64,000 nucleotides of DNA. Source: Streptomyces luteolus (GTDB lineage: Bacteria > Actinomycetota > Actinomycetes > Streptomycetales > Streptomycetaceae). The position numbers and the translations under genes were made by a program. The notes under the pieces were generated by a model. It did no database searches. It worked only from the letters and a program-made list of their open reading frames with translations, and had not been told where the DNA came from. Location of the stretch: assembly GCF_029968015.1 (NCBI RefSeq), contig NZ_JASCIS010000035.1, positions 1 to 64,000 of the forward strand. The letters are read 5' to 3'. Below are positions 18,773 through 28,004 of this stretch, piece after piece; position 1 is the first letter of the stretch; every line of letters starts with the position of its first letter.

Positions 18773-19141
18773 ATGACGTGTCTCGGGCGGGAAGCGGGAG
18801 CGAGGTCGCTGCGCGGTGCGTTCCTCGTCGCCGTGGCCCTGGTGCTCGGGGCGGCGTGGTGGTGGGCCGCCCTGCGGCTCGTGCTCGCGCCGGGCCGGAC
18901 GGGAGTCGTGGAGGGCGCGGTCTTTGCCGGCGGGTGGGGGCTGAGCGTGCTGCCGGTGCACTCCGTGCCCTTCACGCGCGCGGTGAGCGCGCGCCGGCGG
19001 GCGCGGCAGGAAGCCGCACGCTGGCGGGGGGAGGCTGTGCGCTGGCGCGCCGGGGCGGGGCGGCTGCGCGGCGACGTCACGCGGGCGGTCACCAGGGCAT
19101 GGCGACGCCGCCGTTCGGGCGGAGGATCTGGCCCGTCGTGA
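18773..19141 (+). CDS. small membrane protein, function unknown
   Basis: 122 aa from ATG 18773, with GGAGGAGG at 18760-18767, one of the best ribosome sites in the window. Two hydrophobic helices (about 15-36 LRGAFLVAVALVLGAAWWWA and about 44-60) are followed by an Arg-rich cytoplasmic tail (about 65-122, repeated RWR/RRR). Its last 53 bases overlap the 3' end of the convergent SDR gene. The family is not recognised. Confidence 0.65.
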   Translation: MTCLGREAGARSLRGAFLVAVALVLGAAWWWAALRLVLAPGRTGVVEGAVFAGGWGLSVLPVHSVPFTRAVSARRRARQEAARWRGEAVRWRAGAGRLRGDVTRAVTRAWRRRRSGGGSGPS

Positions 19142-19874
19142 ACGCCGCCGCGTCCGAGGCCAGATGCAGCACCGCGTGCGCCACGTCCTCGGGCGTTCCG
19201 ACCCGGCCGAGCGGGGACATCCGGGACATCAGCGCCTCGGTGTGCACCTGCTCCTCGTCGTTGTTGTGCCGCTCGGTCATGGGCGTACGGATCCAGCCCG
19301 GCGCCACGGCGTTGACGCGGATGCCGTGCCGGCCGACCTCGGTGGCCAGGGTCTTGGTGAGCTGGACGACCGCGGCTTTGGCGGCGCCGTAGCAGAGGAG
19401 TCCGGGGCCGCCCGTGTCGACGGCGCCCGAGGCCATCGTGACGATCGAGCCGGGGCGGCCCGCGTCGATCATGGCTCGGGCCGCCGCCTGGCACGCGTAC
19501 AGAACGCCCTTGAAGTTGATGGCCAGGACGCGGTCCAGGTCCGCGTCCGTGGTCTCCAGGACGGGGCTGCTGTGCATGATTCCGGCCACGGCCGCCAGCA
19601 CGTCCAGGCCGTCCTCCTGCTGCGCGGTCCTGATCGCCGTCTCCACCTGCGCGCGGTCGGAGACGTCGAGCGTGTGCGTACGGGCCGTGCCGCCCGCGTT
19701 TTTGATGGCGGCGGCCGTCGCGTGCAGGCCTTGGGCGTCGCGGTCCGCGCAGTGCACGACGGCGCCCGCTTCGGCGAGCAGTACGGCGCTCGCGCGTCCG
19801 ATCCCGCTCGCGGCCCCGGTGACGAACGCGGTACGGCCGGTCAGGTCCTGGGCGGTGCGCACGGAGGTCGGCAT
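19089..19874 (-). CDS. short-chain dehydrogenase/reductase
   Basis: 261 aa classical SDR. The NAD(P) motif is TGAASGIGRA, the aspartate after beta-2 in CADRD favours NAD(H), the catalytic Tyr/Lys are in CYGAAKAA with serine in MASGA, and PG motif VNAVAPGWIRTPM follows. The substrate cannot be assigned. The convergent membrane protein gene overlaps its end; nei2 follows upstream on the same strand after 31 bases. Confidence 0.93.
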   Translation of the reverse strand: MPTSVRTAQDLTGRTAFVTGAASGIGRASAVLLAEAGAVVHCADRDAQGLHATAAAIKNAGGTARTHTLDVSDRAQVETAIRTAQQEDGLDVLAAVAGIMHSSPVLETTDADLDRVLAINFKGVLYACQAAARAMIDAGRPGSIVTMASGAVDTGGPGLLCYGAAKAAVVQLTKTLATEVGRHGIRVNAVAPGWIRTPMTERHNNDEEQVHTEALMSRMSPLGRVGTPEDVAHAVLHLASDAAAFTTGQILRPNGGVAMPW

Positions 19875-19905
19875 GGTCGGACGGTAGGGATTATCTGATG
19901 GAGCG

Positions 19906-20742
19906 TCAATTGCCAGGGTGGGGCTTCGTGTTGGGGGTGTGCTCCGGGGTGGGGCCCTGTTGGCAGGTGGGGCACCAGTAGGTGACGCGGTCGCGGTTGT
20001 TGCTCTCGCCGCCCTGCTCGGCCGAGCGCACCGGGGTGCCGCAGCGCAGGCAGGGGCGCGGCGCGCGGCCGTACACATAGAGGCGCTGGTCACGGCGGCC
20101 CGTGGTGGAGCGGTCGGGGCGGTCGAGGTTGGCCTCCAGGAGCCGCTTCGCCGCGGCGACCAGGCGTACGGGGACGTCCTCGGGCAGTTCGCCGACCGGG
20201 AGCCAGGGGGTGGCGCGGGCCAGGAAGCAGAGCTCCGATTTGTAGACATTGCCGATGCCGGCGAGGTTGCGCTGGTCGAGCAGGGCGTCACCGAGGGGGC
20301 GGGCGGGGTCGGCGAGCAGGTTGCGCACGGCCTGGTCCGGATCCCAGTCGGGGCCGAGCAGGTCGGGGCCCAGGTGTCCGACCACGCGGTTCTCGTCGGC
20401 CGTGCGCAGCAGTTCCAGTACGGGGAGCCGGTACCCGACGGCCGTGTGGTGGTCGTTGCCGAGGATGGCGCGGATCTGGTGGGTGGGGCCGCCGCGCCAG
20501 CGCTCGCCCGGTGCGTACACCTTCCACGAGCCGTCCATCCGCAGGTGCGAGTGCAGGGTGAGGCCGCCCTCGATGCGGGTCAGCAGGTGCTTGCCGCGCG
20601 GGGTGACGTCCAGGACCTCGCGGCCGGTGAGGTCCGCGGTGGCGTATTTGGGGACGCGCAGGTCGGAGCGGGTGAGGACCTCGCCGGCCAGTGCGCTGTG
20701 CAGTCGGCGGGCCGCCTGGTGGACCGTGTCTCCTTCGGGCAT
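19906..20742 (-). CDS. nei2: Nei2-type DNA glycosylase/AP lyase (endonuclease VIII family)
   Basis: 278 aa. It begins MPEGDT, so the catalytic Pro2 and Glu3 of the Fpg/Nei family are present. The helix-two-turn-helix contains QRNLAGIGNVYKSE. The C terminus has a zinc ribbon with CLRCGT and CPTCQ. It excises oxidised bases in base-excision repair. It lies downstream of lhr on the same strand; the lhr-nei2 pairing is also known from mycobacteria, supporting joint action on damaged DNA. The 42-residue tail is Pro/Thr-rich. Confidence 0.92.
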   Translation of the reverse strand: MPEGDTVHQAARRLHSALAGEVLTRSDLRVPKYATADLTGREVLDVTPRGKHLLTRIEGGLTLHSHLRMDGSWKVYAPGERWRGGPTHQIRAILGNDHHTAVGYRLPVLELLRTADENRVVGHLGPDLLGPDWDPDQAVRNLLADPARPLGDALLDQRNLAGIGNVYKSELCFLARATPWLPVGELPEDVPVRLVAAAKRLLEANLDRPDRSTTGRRDQRLYVYGRAPRPCLRCGTPVRSAEQGGESNNRDRVTYWCPTCQQGPTPEHTPNTKPHPGN

Positions 20743-20878
20743 GTCGTCATCATCCAGGGATGGGGCGGTGGCTGGCCGTCGGCGGGTGGTGGGTGTCCGT
20801 CGGTGGGTGGCGGGTGGCGGGTGGTATCGGGCGCGGAGGCGGAGGGGGCCGCATCCAGGGGATGGGGCGGGTGGGGTG

Positions 20879-23800
20879 TCAGGCGCGGAGGCGGAGGCCT
20901 CTCGGGGTGGCGATGAAACCTGCGGCCTCCAGGAGGGAGCCGTGGGGTGAGGTGAGGGCCGCCGTCCCGTTGATCCGCTCCACGGTGACCGTGCCCAGGG
21001 CGCCCGCGCGGGCGGCCGAGGCGAGGGCTTCCGCGGCCGCGTGGAGTCTGGAGTCGTCGGGTGAGGCAGGGTCCTCCGGGTGGGTGGGCCAGGCGAGCAG
21101 GGTCTTGCCGCCGCGCTCCATGTAGAGCGTGAGTTCGCCGTCCACCAGGACGACCAGCGAGCCGGCCTTGCGGCCCGGTTTGTGGCCCGCGCCGGTGGGC
21201 GGCTCGGGCCAGGCGAGTGCCGCGCCGTACGCGCTCGCGGGGTCGGCGGCGGCCAGGACGACCGCGCGCTCGGTGCCCGCGGGGGCGTCGCCGCGGTCGC
21301 GGGCGTTGGCGGCCGCACGCAGCCGGTCCACCGCGCCGTCCATCGCGAACTGTGCGGCGCCCAGGCCCTCCACCACGTATCCGCGCCGCGCCTGCCCGCT
21401 GTCCTCGAACGCCGACAGGACGCGGTACGTCGCGGAGAATCCGCCCTCCACGCCTTCGGCGCCGACCGCGCCGCGGGTCACGACGCCGTGCCGGTCCAGG
21501 AGCGTGCGGGCCAGGGCGTGCGCGCGCCGGGTCGCGTCGGGCTCGTGGCCGGGGAGCAGTGACCAGCGGCCGGTGACCGTGGGCGGTCCCGAACGGGAGA
21601 CCGGGCGGGCGCCGGTGCGGGCGGCGGCCGTGAGTGAGCCGTACCGCCCGCGCGGGACGTTGCGTCTGGCGCGGTGTGCCGTGGCGCCCGCGGTGCGGCC
21701 GGAGCCGAGGAGGGAGCGCATGGGGGCGAGCGTGTCGTTGGTGAGCCGACCGGACCAGGCCAACTCCCAGATGGCGTCCGCCAGTTCCGGATCGGTGGCT
21801 TCGGGGTGGGTGGTGGCGCGGACCTGGTCGGCGATCTGGCGGAAGAACAGTCCGTACCCACCGGAGAGGGCGGTCAGGACGGACTCCTGCAGCGCCGTGA
21901 TCTCCAGGGGGTGCGGTTCGGGGAGCAGCAGGGGAGCGGTGTCGGCGTGGAAGAGGGAGACCCAGCCGTCCTTGCCGGGCAGGGCGCCCGCGCCGGCCCA
22001 CAACACCTCGCCCGTGGTGGTGAGTTCGTCAAGCAGCGCCGGGGTGTAGTCGCGCACGCGGGACGGCAGGATCAGCTTCTCCAGGGCGGAAGCGGGGACC
22101 GAGGCGCCCTGCAACTGCTCGATGGCGCGCACCAGGCCGTCGATCCCGCGCAGGCCGTGACTGCCCACGTGCTGCCACTGCGGCAGGAAGCCGGCGAGCG
22201 CGGCCGGTGGCACCGGCTCCAGTTCGTGCCGGAGCGCGGCCAGGGAGCGGCGGCGGAGCCTGCGCAGGACCGTGGCGTCGCACCACTCCTGGCCGATGCC
22301 CATGTCGGGAGAGGCTGCGCGCAGCGCATCGTTGGAAGGGTGGTGGTGGGTGACGGGCGGGCGGAATTCGCCCTGGACGACACGTCCGCCTGCCGCGAGT
22401 CGGTGCAGCGCGCCGTCCGTGACGGCGGCGCCGAGGCCGAAGCGGGCGGCCGCCGTCGCGGAGGTGAACGGGCCGTGCGTGCGTGCGTACCGCGCGAGGA
22501 GGTCGCCCAGGGGGTCCTTGACCGGCTCGGTGAAGGCCTCCGGCACACCCACCGGCAGGGCCGTGCCGAGCGCGTCGCGCAGGCGGCCCGCGTCCTCGAC
22601 CGCCGCCCAGTGGCCGGTGCCCGCGATACGGACCCGGATGGCGCGGCGGGCACCGGCCAGCTCCTCGGCCCAGTGGGGTTCGGCGCCGCGCAGCGCCAAC
22701 TCGGCGTCGGTGAGCGGGCCGAGGAGCCGGAGCAGGTCGGCGACGCCCTCCACGTCCTTGACGCGGCGGTCGTCGGTGAGCCACTGCAGCTCGCGTTCGA
22801 GCTCGGTGAGGACGTCCGCGTCGAGCAGCTCGCGGAGCTCCGCCTGGCCGAGCAGCTCGGCCAGGAGCCGCGAGTCCAGGGAGAGGGCGGCGGCGCGGCG
22901 TTCGGCGAGCGGGGAGTCGCCCTCGTACAGGAACTGCGCCACGTACCCGAAGAGCAGGGAGCGGGCGAAGGGGGAGGGCTCCGGTGTGGTGACCTCGACC
23001 AGGCGGACGCGGCGGGACTCGATGTCCCCCATCAGCTCGACCAGGCCCGGCACGTCGAAGACGTCCTGGAGGCATTCGCGCACGGCTTCGAGGACGATCG
23101 GGAACGAGCCGAACTCGCTCGCCACCTCCAGGAGTTGGGCGGCGCGCTGGCGCTGCTGCCACAGGGGCGTGCGCTTGCCGGGGTTGCGGCGCGGCAGCAG
23201 CAGCGCGCGGGCGGCGCACTCCCGGAACCGGGAGGCGAACAGGGCCGAGCCGCCCACCTGGTCCGTGACGACCCGGTCGATCTCGCCCTTGTCGAAGGCG
23301 ACGTCCGCGGCGCTCACCGGTGCCTGCTCGTCGTCGTACTCCAGGCCGGGCTTCGCCGGGTCCTGGTCGAGCAGGTCGAGGCTCATCAGGTCGGCGTCGG
23401 GCAGGCGCAGCACCAGGCCGTCGTCGGCGTGCATGGCCTGGGCGTCCATGCCGAAGCGCTCGGTGAGCTTGGCGCCGAGGGCGAGCGCCCACGGGGCGTG
23501 CACTTGGGCGCCGAAGGGGGAGTGGACGACGATCCGCCAGTCACCCAGCTCGTCGCGGAAGCGCTCCACCACGATCGTGCGGTCGTCGGGCACGTGGCCG
23601 CAGGCCTTGCGCTGCTCGTCCAGATACGACAGGACGTTCTCGGCGGCCCAGCGGTCCAGGCCCGCCTCCGCCAGGCGGTGGTGGGCCTCCTCCTCGGTGA
23701 GGCCGCCGATCTCGCGCAGGAACGCGCCGAGCGCACGGCCCAGTTCGAGCGGGCGGCCCAGCTGGTCGCCCTTCCAGAACGGCAGCCGGCCGGGCACTCC

Positions 23801-25591
23801 GGGGGCGGGGGAGACCAGGACGCGGTCCCGGGTGATGTCCTCGATGCGCCAGGAGCTCGTGCCGAGGGTGAAGACGTCCCCGACGCGGGACTCGTACACC
23901 ATCTCCTCGTCGAGCTCGCCGACGCGGCCGCCGCCCTTCTTGGGGTCCGAACCGGCGAGGAACACCCCGAAAAGGCCGCGGTCCGGGATCGTGCCGCCCG
24001 ACGTGACGGCCAGGCGCTGTGCTCCCGGGCGTCCCGTGACCGTGCCCGCCACCCGGTCCCACACCACGCGCGGGCGCAGCTCGGCGAAGGCGTCCGAGGG
24101 GTAGCGCCCGGCGAGCATGTCCAGGACGGCCGTGAACGCCGATTCGGGCAGGGCCGCGAACGGCGCCGCGCGGCGCACCGCCGCCAGCAGGTCGTCCACC
24201 TGCCAGGTGTCCAACGCGACCATGGCGACCAGCTGTTGGGCCAGGACGTCAAGGGGGTTGGCCGGGACCCGCAGGGACTCGATGGCGCCGGACCGCATCC
24301 GCTCGGTGACGACTGCGGACTGCACCAGGTCCCCGCGGTACTTCGGGAACACCACGCCGGTGGAGACCGCCCCCACCTGGTGTCCGGCGCGGCCCACGCG
24401 CTGCAGGCCCGAGGCGACCGAGGGCGGCGACTCGACCTGCACGACGAGGTCGACCGCGCCCATGTCGATCCCCAGCTCCAGGCTCGACGTGGCGACCACG
24501 GCGGGCAGCCGGCCCGCCTTCAGGTCCTCCTCGACGAGGGCGCGCTGCTCCTTGGACACCGAACCGTGGTGGGCGCGCGCGAGGACCGGCGGCGCCCCCT
24601 TGGCCGCACCGGACTCCGCCATCAGCTCGGCGGGCGAGTGATCCTCGGGCAGCGGCTCGCCGGTGGCCCGCTCGTACGCGATCTCGTTGAGGCGGTTGCA
24701 CAGGCGCTCCGCCAGGCGGCGGGAGTTGGCGAACACGATCGTCGACCGATGCGCCTGCACCAGGTCGGCGATGCGCTCCTCCACATGCGGCCAGATCGAG
24801 GGGCGCTCCCCCTGCGCGTCGTCGGCGTCGCTCGCCGGGGAGCCGCCCAACTCGCCCAGATCCTCGACCGGGACGACCACCGACAGGTCGAACTCCTTGC
24901 CCGACGGCGGCTGCACGATCTCCACCCGGCGCTGCGGGGAGAGATAGCGGGCGATCTCGTCCACCGGCCGCACCGTCGCCGACAGGCCGATGCGGCGGGC
25001 CGGGCGCGGCAGCAGTTCGTCGAGCCGCTCCAGGGAGAGCGCCAGGTGGGCGCCGCGCTTGGTGCCCGCGACGGCGTGCACCTCGTCCAGGATGACCGTC
25101 TCGATGCCGGCCAGGGCCTCGCGCGTGGACGACGTCAGCATCAGGAAGAGCGACTCGGGCGTGGTGATGAGGATGTCCGGCGGCTTCGTGGCGAGGGAGC
25201 GGCGCTCGGCGGCCGGGGTGTCGCCCGAGCGGATACCGACCTTCACCTCCGGCTCGGGCCGGCCGAGGCGCACGGACTCCTGCCGGATGCCGGTCAGCGG
25301 CGAGCGGAGGTTGCGCTCCACGTCCACCGCGAGGGCCTTGAGCGGGGACACGTACAGCACGCGGCAGCGCTTCTTCGGGTCCGCGGGCGGCGGCGTGCTC
25401 GCGAGGCCGTCGAGCGCGGAGAGGAACGCGGCCAGGGTCTTGCCCGAGCCCGTCGGCGCGACGACCAGCACGTCCGAGCCCTCGCCGATCGCCCGCCAAG
25501 CGCCCTCCTGGGCGGATGTGGGCGCGGAGAAGGCTCCCGTGAACCAGCTGCGGGTCGCGTGTGAGAACGAGTCGAGCGCTGTCCGTGCCAT
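20879..25591 (-). CDS. lhr: Lhr-type ATP-dependent DNA helicase
   Basis: 1570 aa, close to mycobacterial Lhr (about 1500). The N-terminal helicase core has Q-motif region, Walker A APTGSGKTLAAF, DEVH box VILDEVHAV, motif III SATV, and motifs V/VI with GIDMGAVDLVVQ and QRVGRAGH. A winged helix, the Lhr core domain and a long C-terminal domain (about 880-1570) follow. The enzyme is a 3'-5' DNA/RNA-DNA helicase in repair. ATG 25591 was chosen; an in-frame ATG three codons upstream (25600) is possible. Between its stop and nei2 lies 136 bp of G-rich imperfect repeats (about 20770-20840). Confidence 0.95.
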   Translation of the reverse strand: MARTALDSFSHATRSWFTGAFSAPTSAQEGAWRAIGEGSDVLVVAPTGSGKTLAAFLSALDGLASTPPPADPKKRCRVLYVSPLKALAVDVERNLRSPLTGIRQESVRLGRPEPEVKVGIRSGDTPAAERRSLATKPPDILITTPESLFLMLTSSTREALAGIETVILDEVHAVAGTKRGAHLALSLERLDELLPRPARRIGLSATVRPVDEIARYLSPQRRVEIVQPPSGKEFDLSVVVPVEDLGELGGSPASDADDAQGERPSIWPHVEERIADLVQAHRSTIVFANSRRLAERLCNRLNEIAYERATGEPLPEDHSPAELMAESGAAKGAPPVLARAHHGSVSKEQRALVEEDLKAGRLPAVVATSSLELGIDMGAVDLVVQVESPPSVASGLQRVGRAGHQVGAVSTGVVFPKYRGDLVQSAVVTERMRSGAIESLRVPANPLDVLAQQLVAMVALDTWQVDDLLAAVRRAAPFAALPESAFTAVLDMLAGRYPSDAFAELRPRVVWDRVAGTVTGRPGAQRLAVTSGGTIPDRGLFGVFLAGSDPKKGGGRVGELDEEMVYESRVGDVFTLGTSSWRIEDITRDRVLVSPAPGVPGRLPFWKGDQLGRPLELGRALGAFLREIGGLTEEEAHHRLAEAGLDRWAAENVLSYLDEQRKACGHVPDDRTIVVERFRDELGDWRIVVHSPFGAQVHAPWALALGAKLTERFGMDAQAMHADDGLVLRLPDADLMSLDLLDQDPAKPGLEYDDEQAPVSAADVAFDKGEIDRVVTDQVGGSALFASRFRECAARALLLPRRNPGKRTPLWQQRQRAAQLLEVASEFGSFPIVLEAVRECLQDVFDVPGLVELMGDIESRRVRLVEVTTPEPSPFARSLLFGYVAQFLYEGDSPLAERRAAALSLDSRLLAELLGQAELRELLDADVLTELERELQWLTDDRRVKDVEGVADLLRLLGPLTDAELALRGAEPHWAEELAGARRAIRVRIAGTGHWAAVEDAGRLRDALGTALPVGVPEAFTEPVKDPLGDLLARYARTHGPFTSATAAARFGLGAAVTDGALHRLAAGGRVVQGEFRPPVTHHHPSNDALRAASPDMGIGQEWCDATVLRRLRRRSLAALRHELEPVPPAALAGFLPQWQHVGSHGLRGIDGLVRAIEQLQGASVPASALEKLILPSRVRDYTPALLDELTTTGEVLWAGAGALPGKDGWVSLFHADTAPLLLPEPHPLEITALQESVLTALSGGYGLFFRQIADQVRATTHPEATDPELADAIWELAWSGRLTNDTLAPMRSLLGSGRTAGATAHRARRNVPRGRYGSLTAAARTGARPVSRSGPPTVTGRWSLLPGHEPDATRRAHALARTLLDRHGVVTRGAVGAEGVEGGFSATYRVLSAFEDSGQARRGYVVEGLGAAQFAMDGAVDRLRAAANARDRGDAPAGTERAVVLAAADPASAYGAALAWPEPPTGAGHKPGRKAGSLVVLVDGELTLYMERGGKTLLAWPTHPEDPASPDDSRLHAAAEALASAARAGALGTVTVERINGTAALTSPHGSLLEAAGFIATPRGLRLRA

Positions 25592-25718
25592 GCTCCCCAT
25601 CGTGCACCGCCCCACTGACAATCGCCCCGACCTGGGGAAATGAGAGTCGGCGGGTGGGCCGGGGCGGTCCGCCGCCCGGGGACCGGAGGGCTCGCCGCCG
25701 CTTTGGGAGAATGCCGGT

Positions 25719-26786
25719 ATGGGGATGGGCGAGGACGAGTGGGCGAGGTACTGGCAGCACGAGCAGCTGCCGGGCATCGACCTGCTCCGCGCCCGGTACG
25801 TCCGGCACTCCTTCCCCCGGCACAGCCACGAGGGCTATGTGTTCGGAGCGGTCAGCGGCGGCGTCGAGGACGTCGTGCTGCCCGACCGCACCGTGCACGC
25901 CGCCCCCGGCAGCCTCGTGATGATCAACCCCGAGGTGCCGCACTCGGCACGTGCCGGGGTCCCCGAGGGCTGGGCCTACTCCACGCTGTACCCGTCCACG
26001 GAGGTCGTCGCCGAGATCGCCGCCGAGACGACCGCCCTGCGCGGCACCGTCGGCTTCGCCGAGGTCGACGTGGCCGACCCGCAGGGCGCGCGGATGATCA
26101 GGGAGGTGCACCGGGCCGCCGAGGAGGGCAACGCGCTCGCGGCCGACAGCGTGCTGCGGATCCTCGTGGCCAGGCTGCTTCGCCGGTACGGCGGCTCGCT
26201 GCCCGCCCGCACCCGGCGCTCCGCGGGCTTCCGCAACGCCGCACGCGCGCGTGATGTCCTGGAGACCCGGATGGCAGCACCGCCCTCCTTGGAGGAGCTC
26301 GCCGCGGAACTCGGCACCAGCCCGTTCGCGCTCCTGCGCGCCTTCAAGCAGCAGTACGGGATGCCTCCGCACACCTGGCTGACCAACGCGCGCGTGCGGC
26401 GCGCCCGCGCGCTGCTCGACGCCGGCACCGCTCCCGCCGACGCCGCGGCCGCCGTGGGCTTCACCGACCAGCCGCACTTGAACCGGCACTTCACGCGCAT
26501 CGTCGGGGTGCCCCCGGGGGCGTACCAGCGCGAGCGCCGGGAGCGCGGGGTCGTACCGCTGACCGGGCCCGATCCGGCGCGGAAGGCCGGGCCGCCCACA
26601 CCCGCGTCGACCGGGTCCCCGCCCGCGTCCGGGCCCCTGACCGTGCCCGGGCCGCCGCCCGCGTCCGGGCCACTGACCGTGCCCGAGCCGCCGCCCGTGT
26701 CCGGCCCCTTGTCGCCGGTCGACCGGCACCGCGCGGTGCGCAAGAACGTACAAGACCGGGCGGAGCCGTTCACCGTACGTTCCTAG
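25719..26786 (+). CDS. AraC-family regulator with cupin sensor and proline-rich tail
   Basis: 355 aa from ATG 25719, with GGGAGA at 25705-25710. The N-terminal AraC-type cupin (about 10-150) contains FPRHSHEGYVFGAV. The C-terminal AraC helix-turn-helix pair (about 175-275) has SLEELAAELGTSPFALLRAF and GFTDQPHLNRHF. About 80 extra residues follow, including a decamer-like repeat (PPASGPLTVP-type, three copies at about 26621-26710) not needed for DNA binding. Only 2 bases separate it from azlC, so it probably controls azlCD. Confidence 0.92.
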   Translation: MGMGEDEWARYWQHEQLPGIDLLRARYVRHSFPRHSHEGYVFGAVSGGVEDVVLPDRTVHAAPGSLVMINPEVPHSARAGVPEGWAYSTLYPSTEVVAEIAAETTALRGTVGFAEVDVADPQGARMIREVHRAAEEGNALAADSVLRILVARLLRRYGGSLPARTRRSAGFRNAARARDVLETRMAAPPSLEELAAELGTSPFALLRAFKQQYGMPPHTWLTNARVRRARALLDAGTAPADAAAAVGFTDQPHLNRHFTRIVGVPPGAYQRERRERGVVPLTGPDPARKAGPPTPASTGSPPASGPLTVPGPPPASGPLTVPEPPPVSGPLSPVDRHRAVRKNVQDRAEPFTVRS

Positions 26787-26788
26787 GC

Positions 26789-27562
26789 GTGGCAGAACAG
26801 ACAGCATCCGCAGCTATACGTCACGGGGACGACCCCGTCGGCGACCAGGGCGTCCCGCCCGACCAGAGCGCGCCGAAGGCGGACTCCGCCGTGGTCCGGG
26901 ACGCGCTCGGCGTGGGCGTGGCCGTCGGGCTCTCCGGCTTCGCGTTCGGCGTGACCTCCGTCGGCAACGGCCTCAGCCTTCTTCAGACCTGCGCCCTGAG
27001 CCTCCTTGTCTTCACCGGCGCCTCGCAGTTCGCGCTCGTCGGTGCGCTCGCCGGTGGCGGCAATCCGGTGACCGCGGCGGCCGGGGCCTTCTTCCTGGGC
27101 GTGCGGAACGCCTTCTACGGCTTGCGGCTCTCACAGCTGCTGCAACTTCCGCGCTTCGTCAGGCCGTTGGCCGCGCACTGGGTGATCGACGAGACCACCG
27201 CCGTGACGCTGGCCCAGCCCACCAGGCGCGCCCGCCGCATCGGGTTCACCGTCACCGGCCTCACTCTCTATGTGCTGTGGAACCTCACCACACTGCTCGG
27301 CGGTCTCGGCGCCGAGGCCATCGGCGACACCGACGCATGGGGCCTGGACGCGGCGGGACCCGCCACGTTCCTCGCCCTGCTCGCGCCGATGCTGCGCTCC
27401 ACGACGGAACGAGCGGTGGCGCTGCTCGCCGTCGCCCTCGGACTCATGCTGCTCCCCGTGCTGCCCGAGGGTGTGCCCGTCCTGGTGGCCGCCCTCGCCG
27501 CGCCGCTCGTGCTCGTCGTGGAGGGCCGCAAGATCCGTGCCCGTGAGAAGGAGGACCGTTGA
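26789..27562 (+). CDS. azlC: AzlC-family branched-chain amino acid exporter large subunit
   Basis: 257 aa from GTG 26789. The first 35 residues are soluble; about five or six membrane helices follow. Family marks FTGASQFALVG and FFLGVRNAFYGLRL are clear. AzlC with AzlD exports branched-chain or other amino acids and analogues. The last bases overlap the azlD start. Confidence 0.92.
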   Translation: MAEQTASAAIRHGDDPVGDQGVPPDQSAPKADSAVVRDALGVGVAVGLSGFAFGVTSVGNGLSLLQTCALSLLVFTGASQFALVGALAGGGNPVTAAAGAFFLGVRNAFYGLRLSQLLQLPRFVRPLAAHWVIDETTAVTLAQPTRRARRIGFTVTGLTLYVLWNLTTLLGGLGAEAIGDTDAWGLDAAGPATFLALLAPMLRSTTERAVALLAVALGLMLLPVLPEGVPVLVAALAAPLVLVVEGRKIRAREKEDR

Positions 27563-27864
27563 ACATCTGGCTCGCCGTCGCCCTGACCGCCGTCGGCTGC
27601 TACGCCGTCAAGCTGCTCGGCCTCCTGGTGCCCGCAGGAGTCCTGGAGCGGCCCCTCGTCCAGCGCCTGGCCGCACTGCTGCCCGTGGCGCTCCTGGCCG
27701 CCCTCACGGCGCAGCAGACGTTCGCGGAGGGGCAGGCACTCGTCCTCGACGCCAAGGCCGCCGGACTCGCCGCGGCCGGTGTGGCCTTCCTGCTGCGGGC
27801 CCCGTTCCTGTTGATCATCGGGGCTGCCGTGGTCGTCACCGCGGGGGTGCGGGCACTCGGCTGA
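27559..27864 (+). CDS. azlD: AzlD-family transporter small subunit
   Basis: 101 aa with three or four membrane helices. The start is TTG 27559, overlapping the azlC stop (TTGA), with GAAGGAGGA just upstream. VKLLGLLVPAGVLERPLVQR is typical of the family. It completes the AzlCD pair. Confidence 0.9.
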   Translation: MNIWLAVALTAVGCYAVKLLGLLVPAGVLERPLVQRLAALLPVALLAALTAQQTFAEGQALVLDAKAAGLAAAGVAFLLRAPFLLIIGAAVVVTAGVRALG

Positions 27865-27964
27865 CAACGAGCGGGCGGTACGCGGGCGGCACCACGCGTG
27901 CGTAGGCCGTGGGCGGGCACCATGCGCGCGTAGTGGCCGTTTTCGCGGACCGCCCGATCATCGT

Positions 27965-28004
27965 CAGCTCAGCTCAGCTCAGCTCAGCTCAGCTCAGCTC
28001 AGCG
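27965..28004 (+). repeat. pentanucleotide microsatellite (CAGCT)7
   Basis: Seven perfect CAGCT units (27965-27999) and one CAGCG. The repeat runs across the stop codon of the leftward toroid gene (27994-27996) into its 3' flank. The stop lies within the array, so slippage would change mainly the 3' UTR. Confidence 0.9.
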
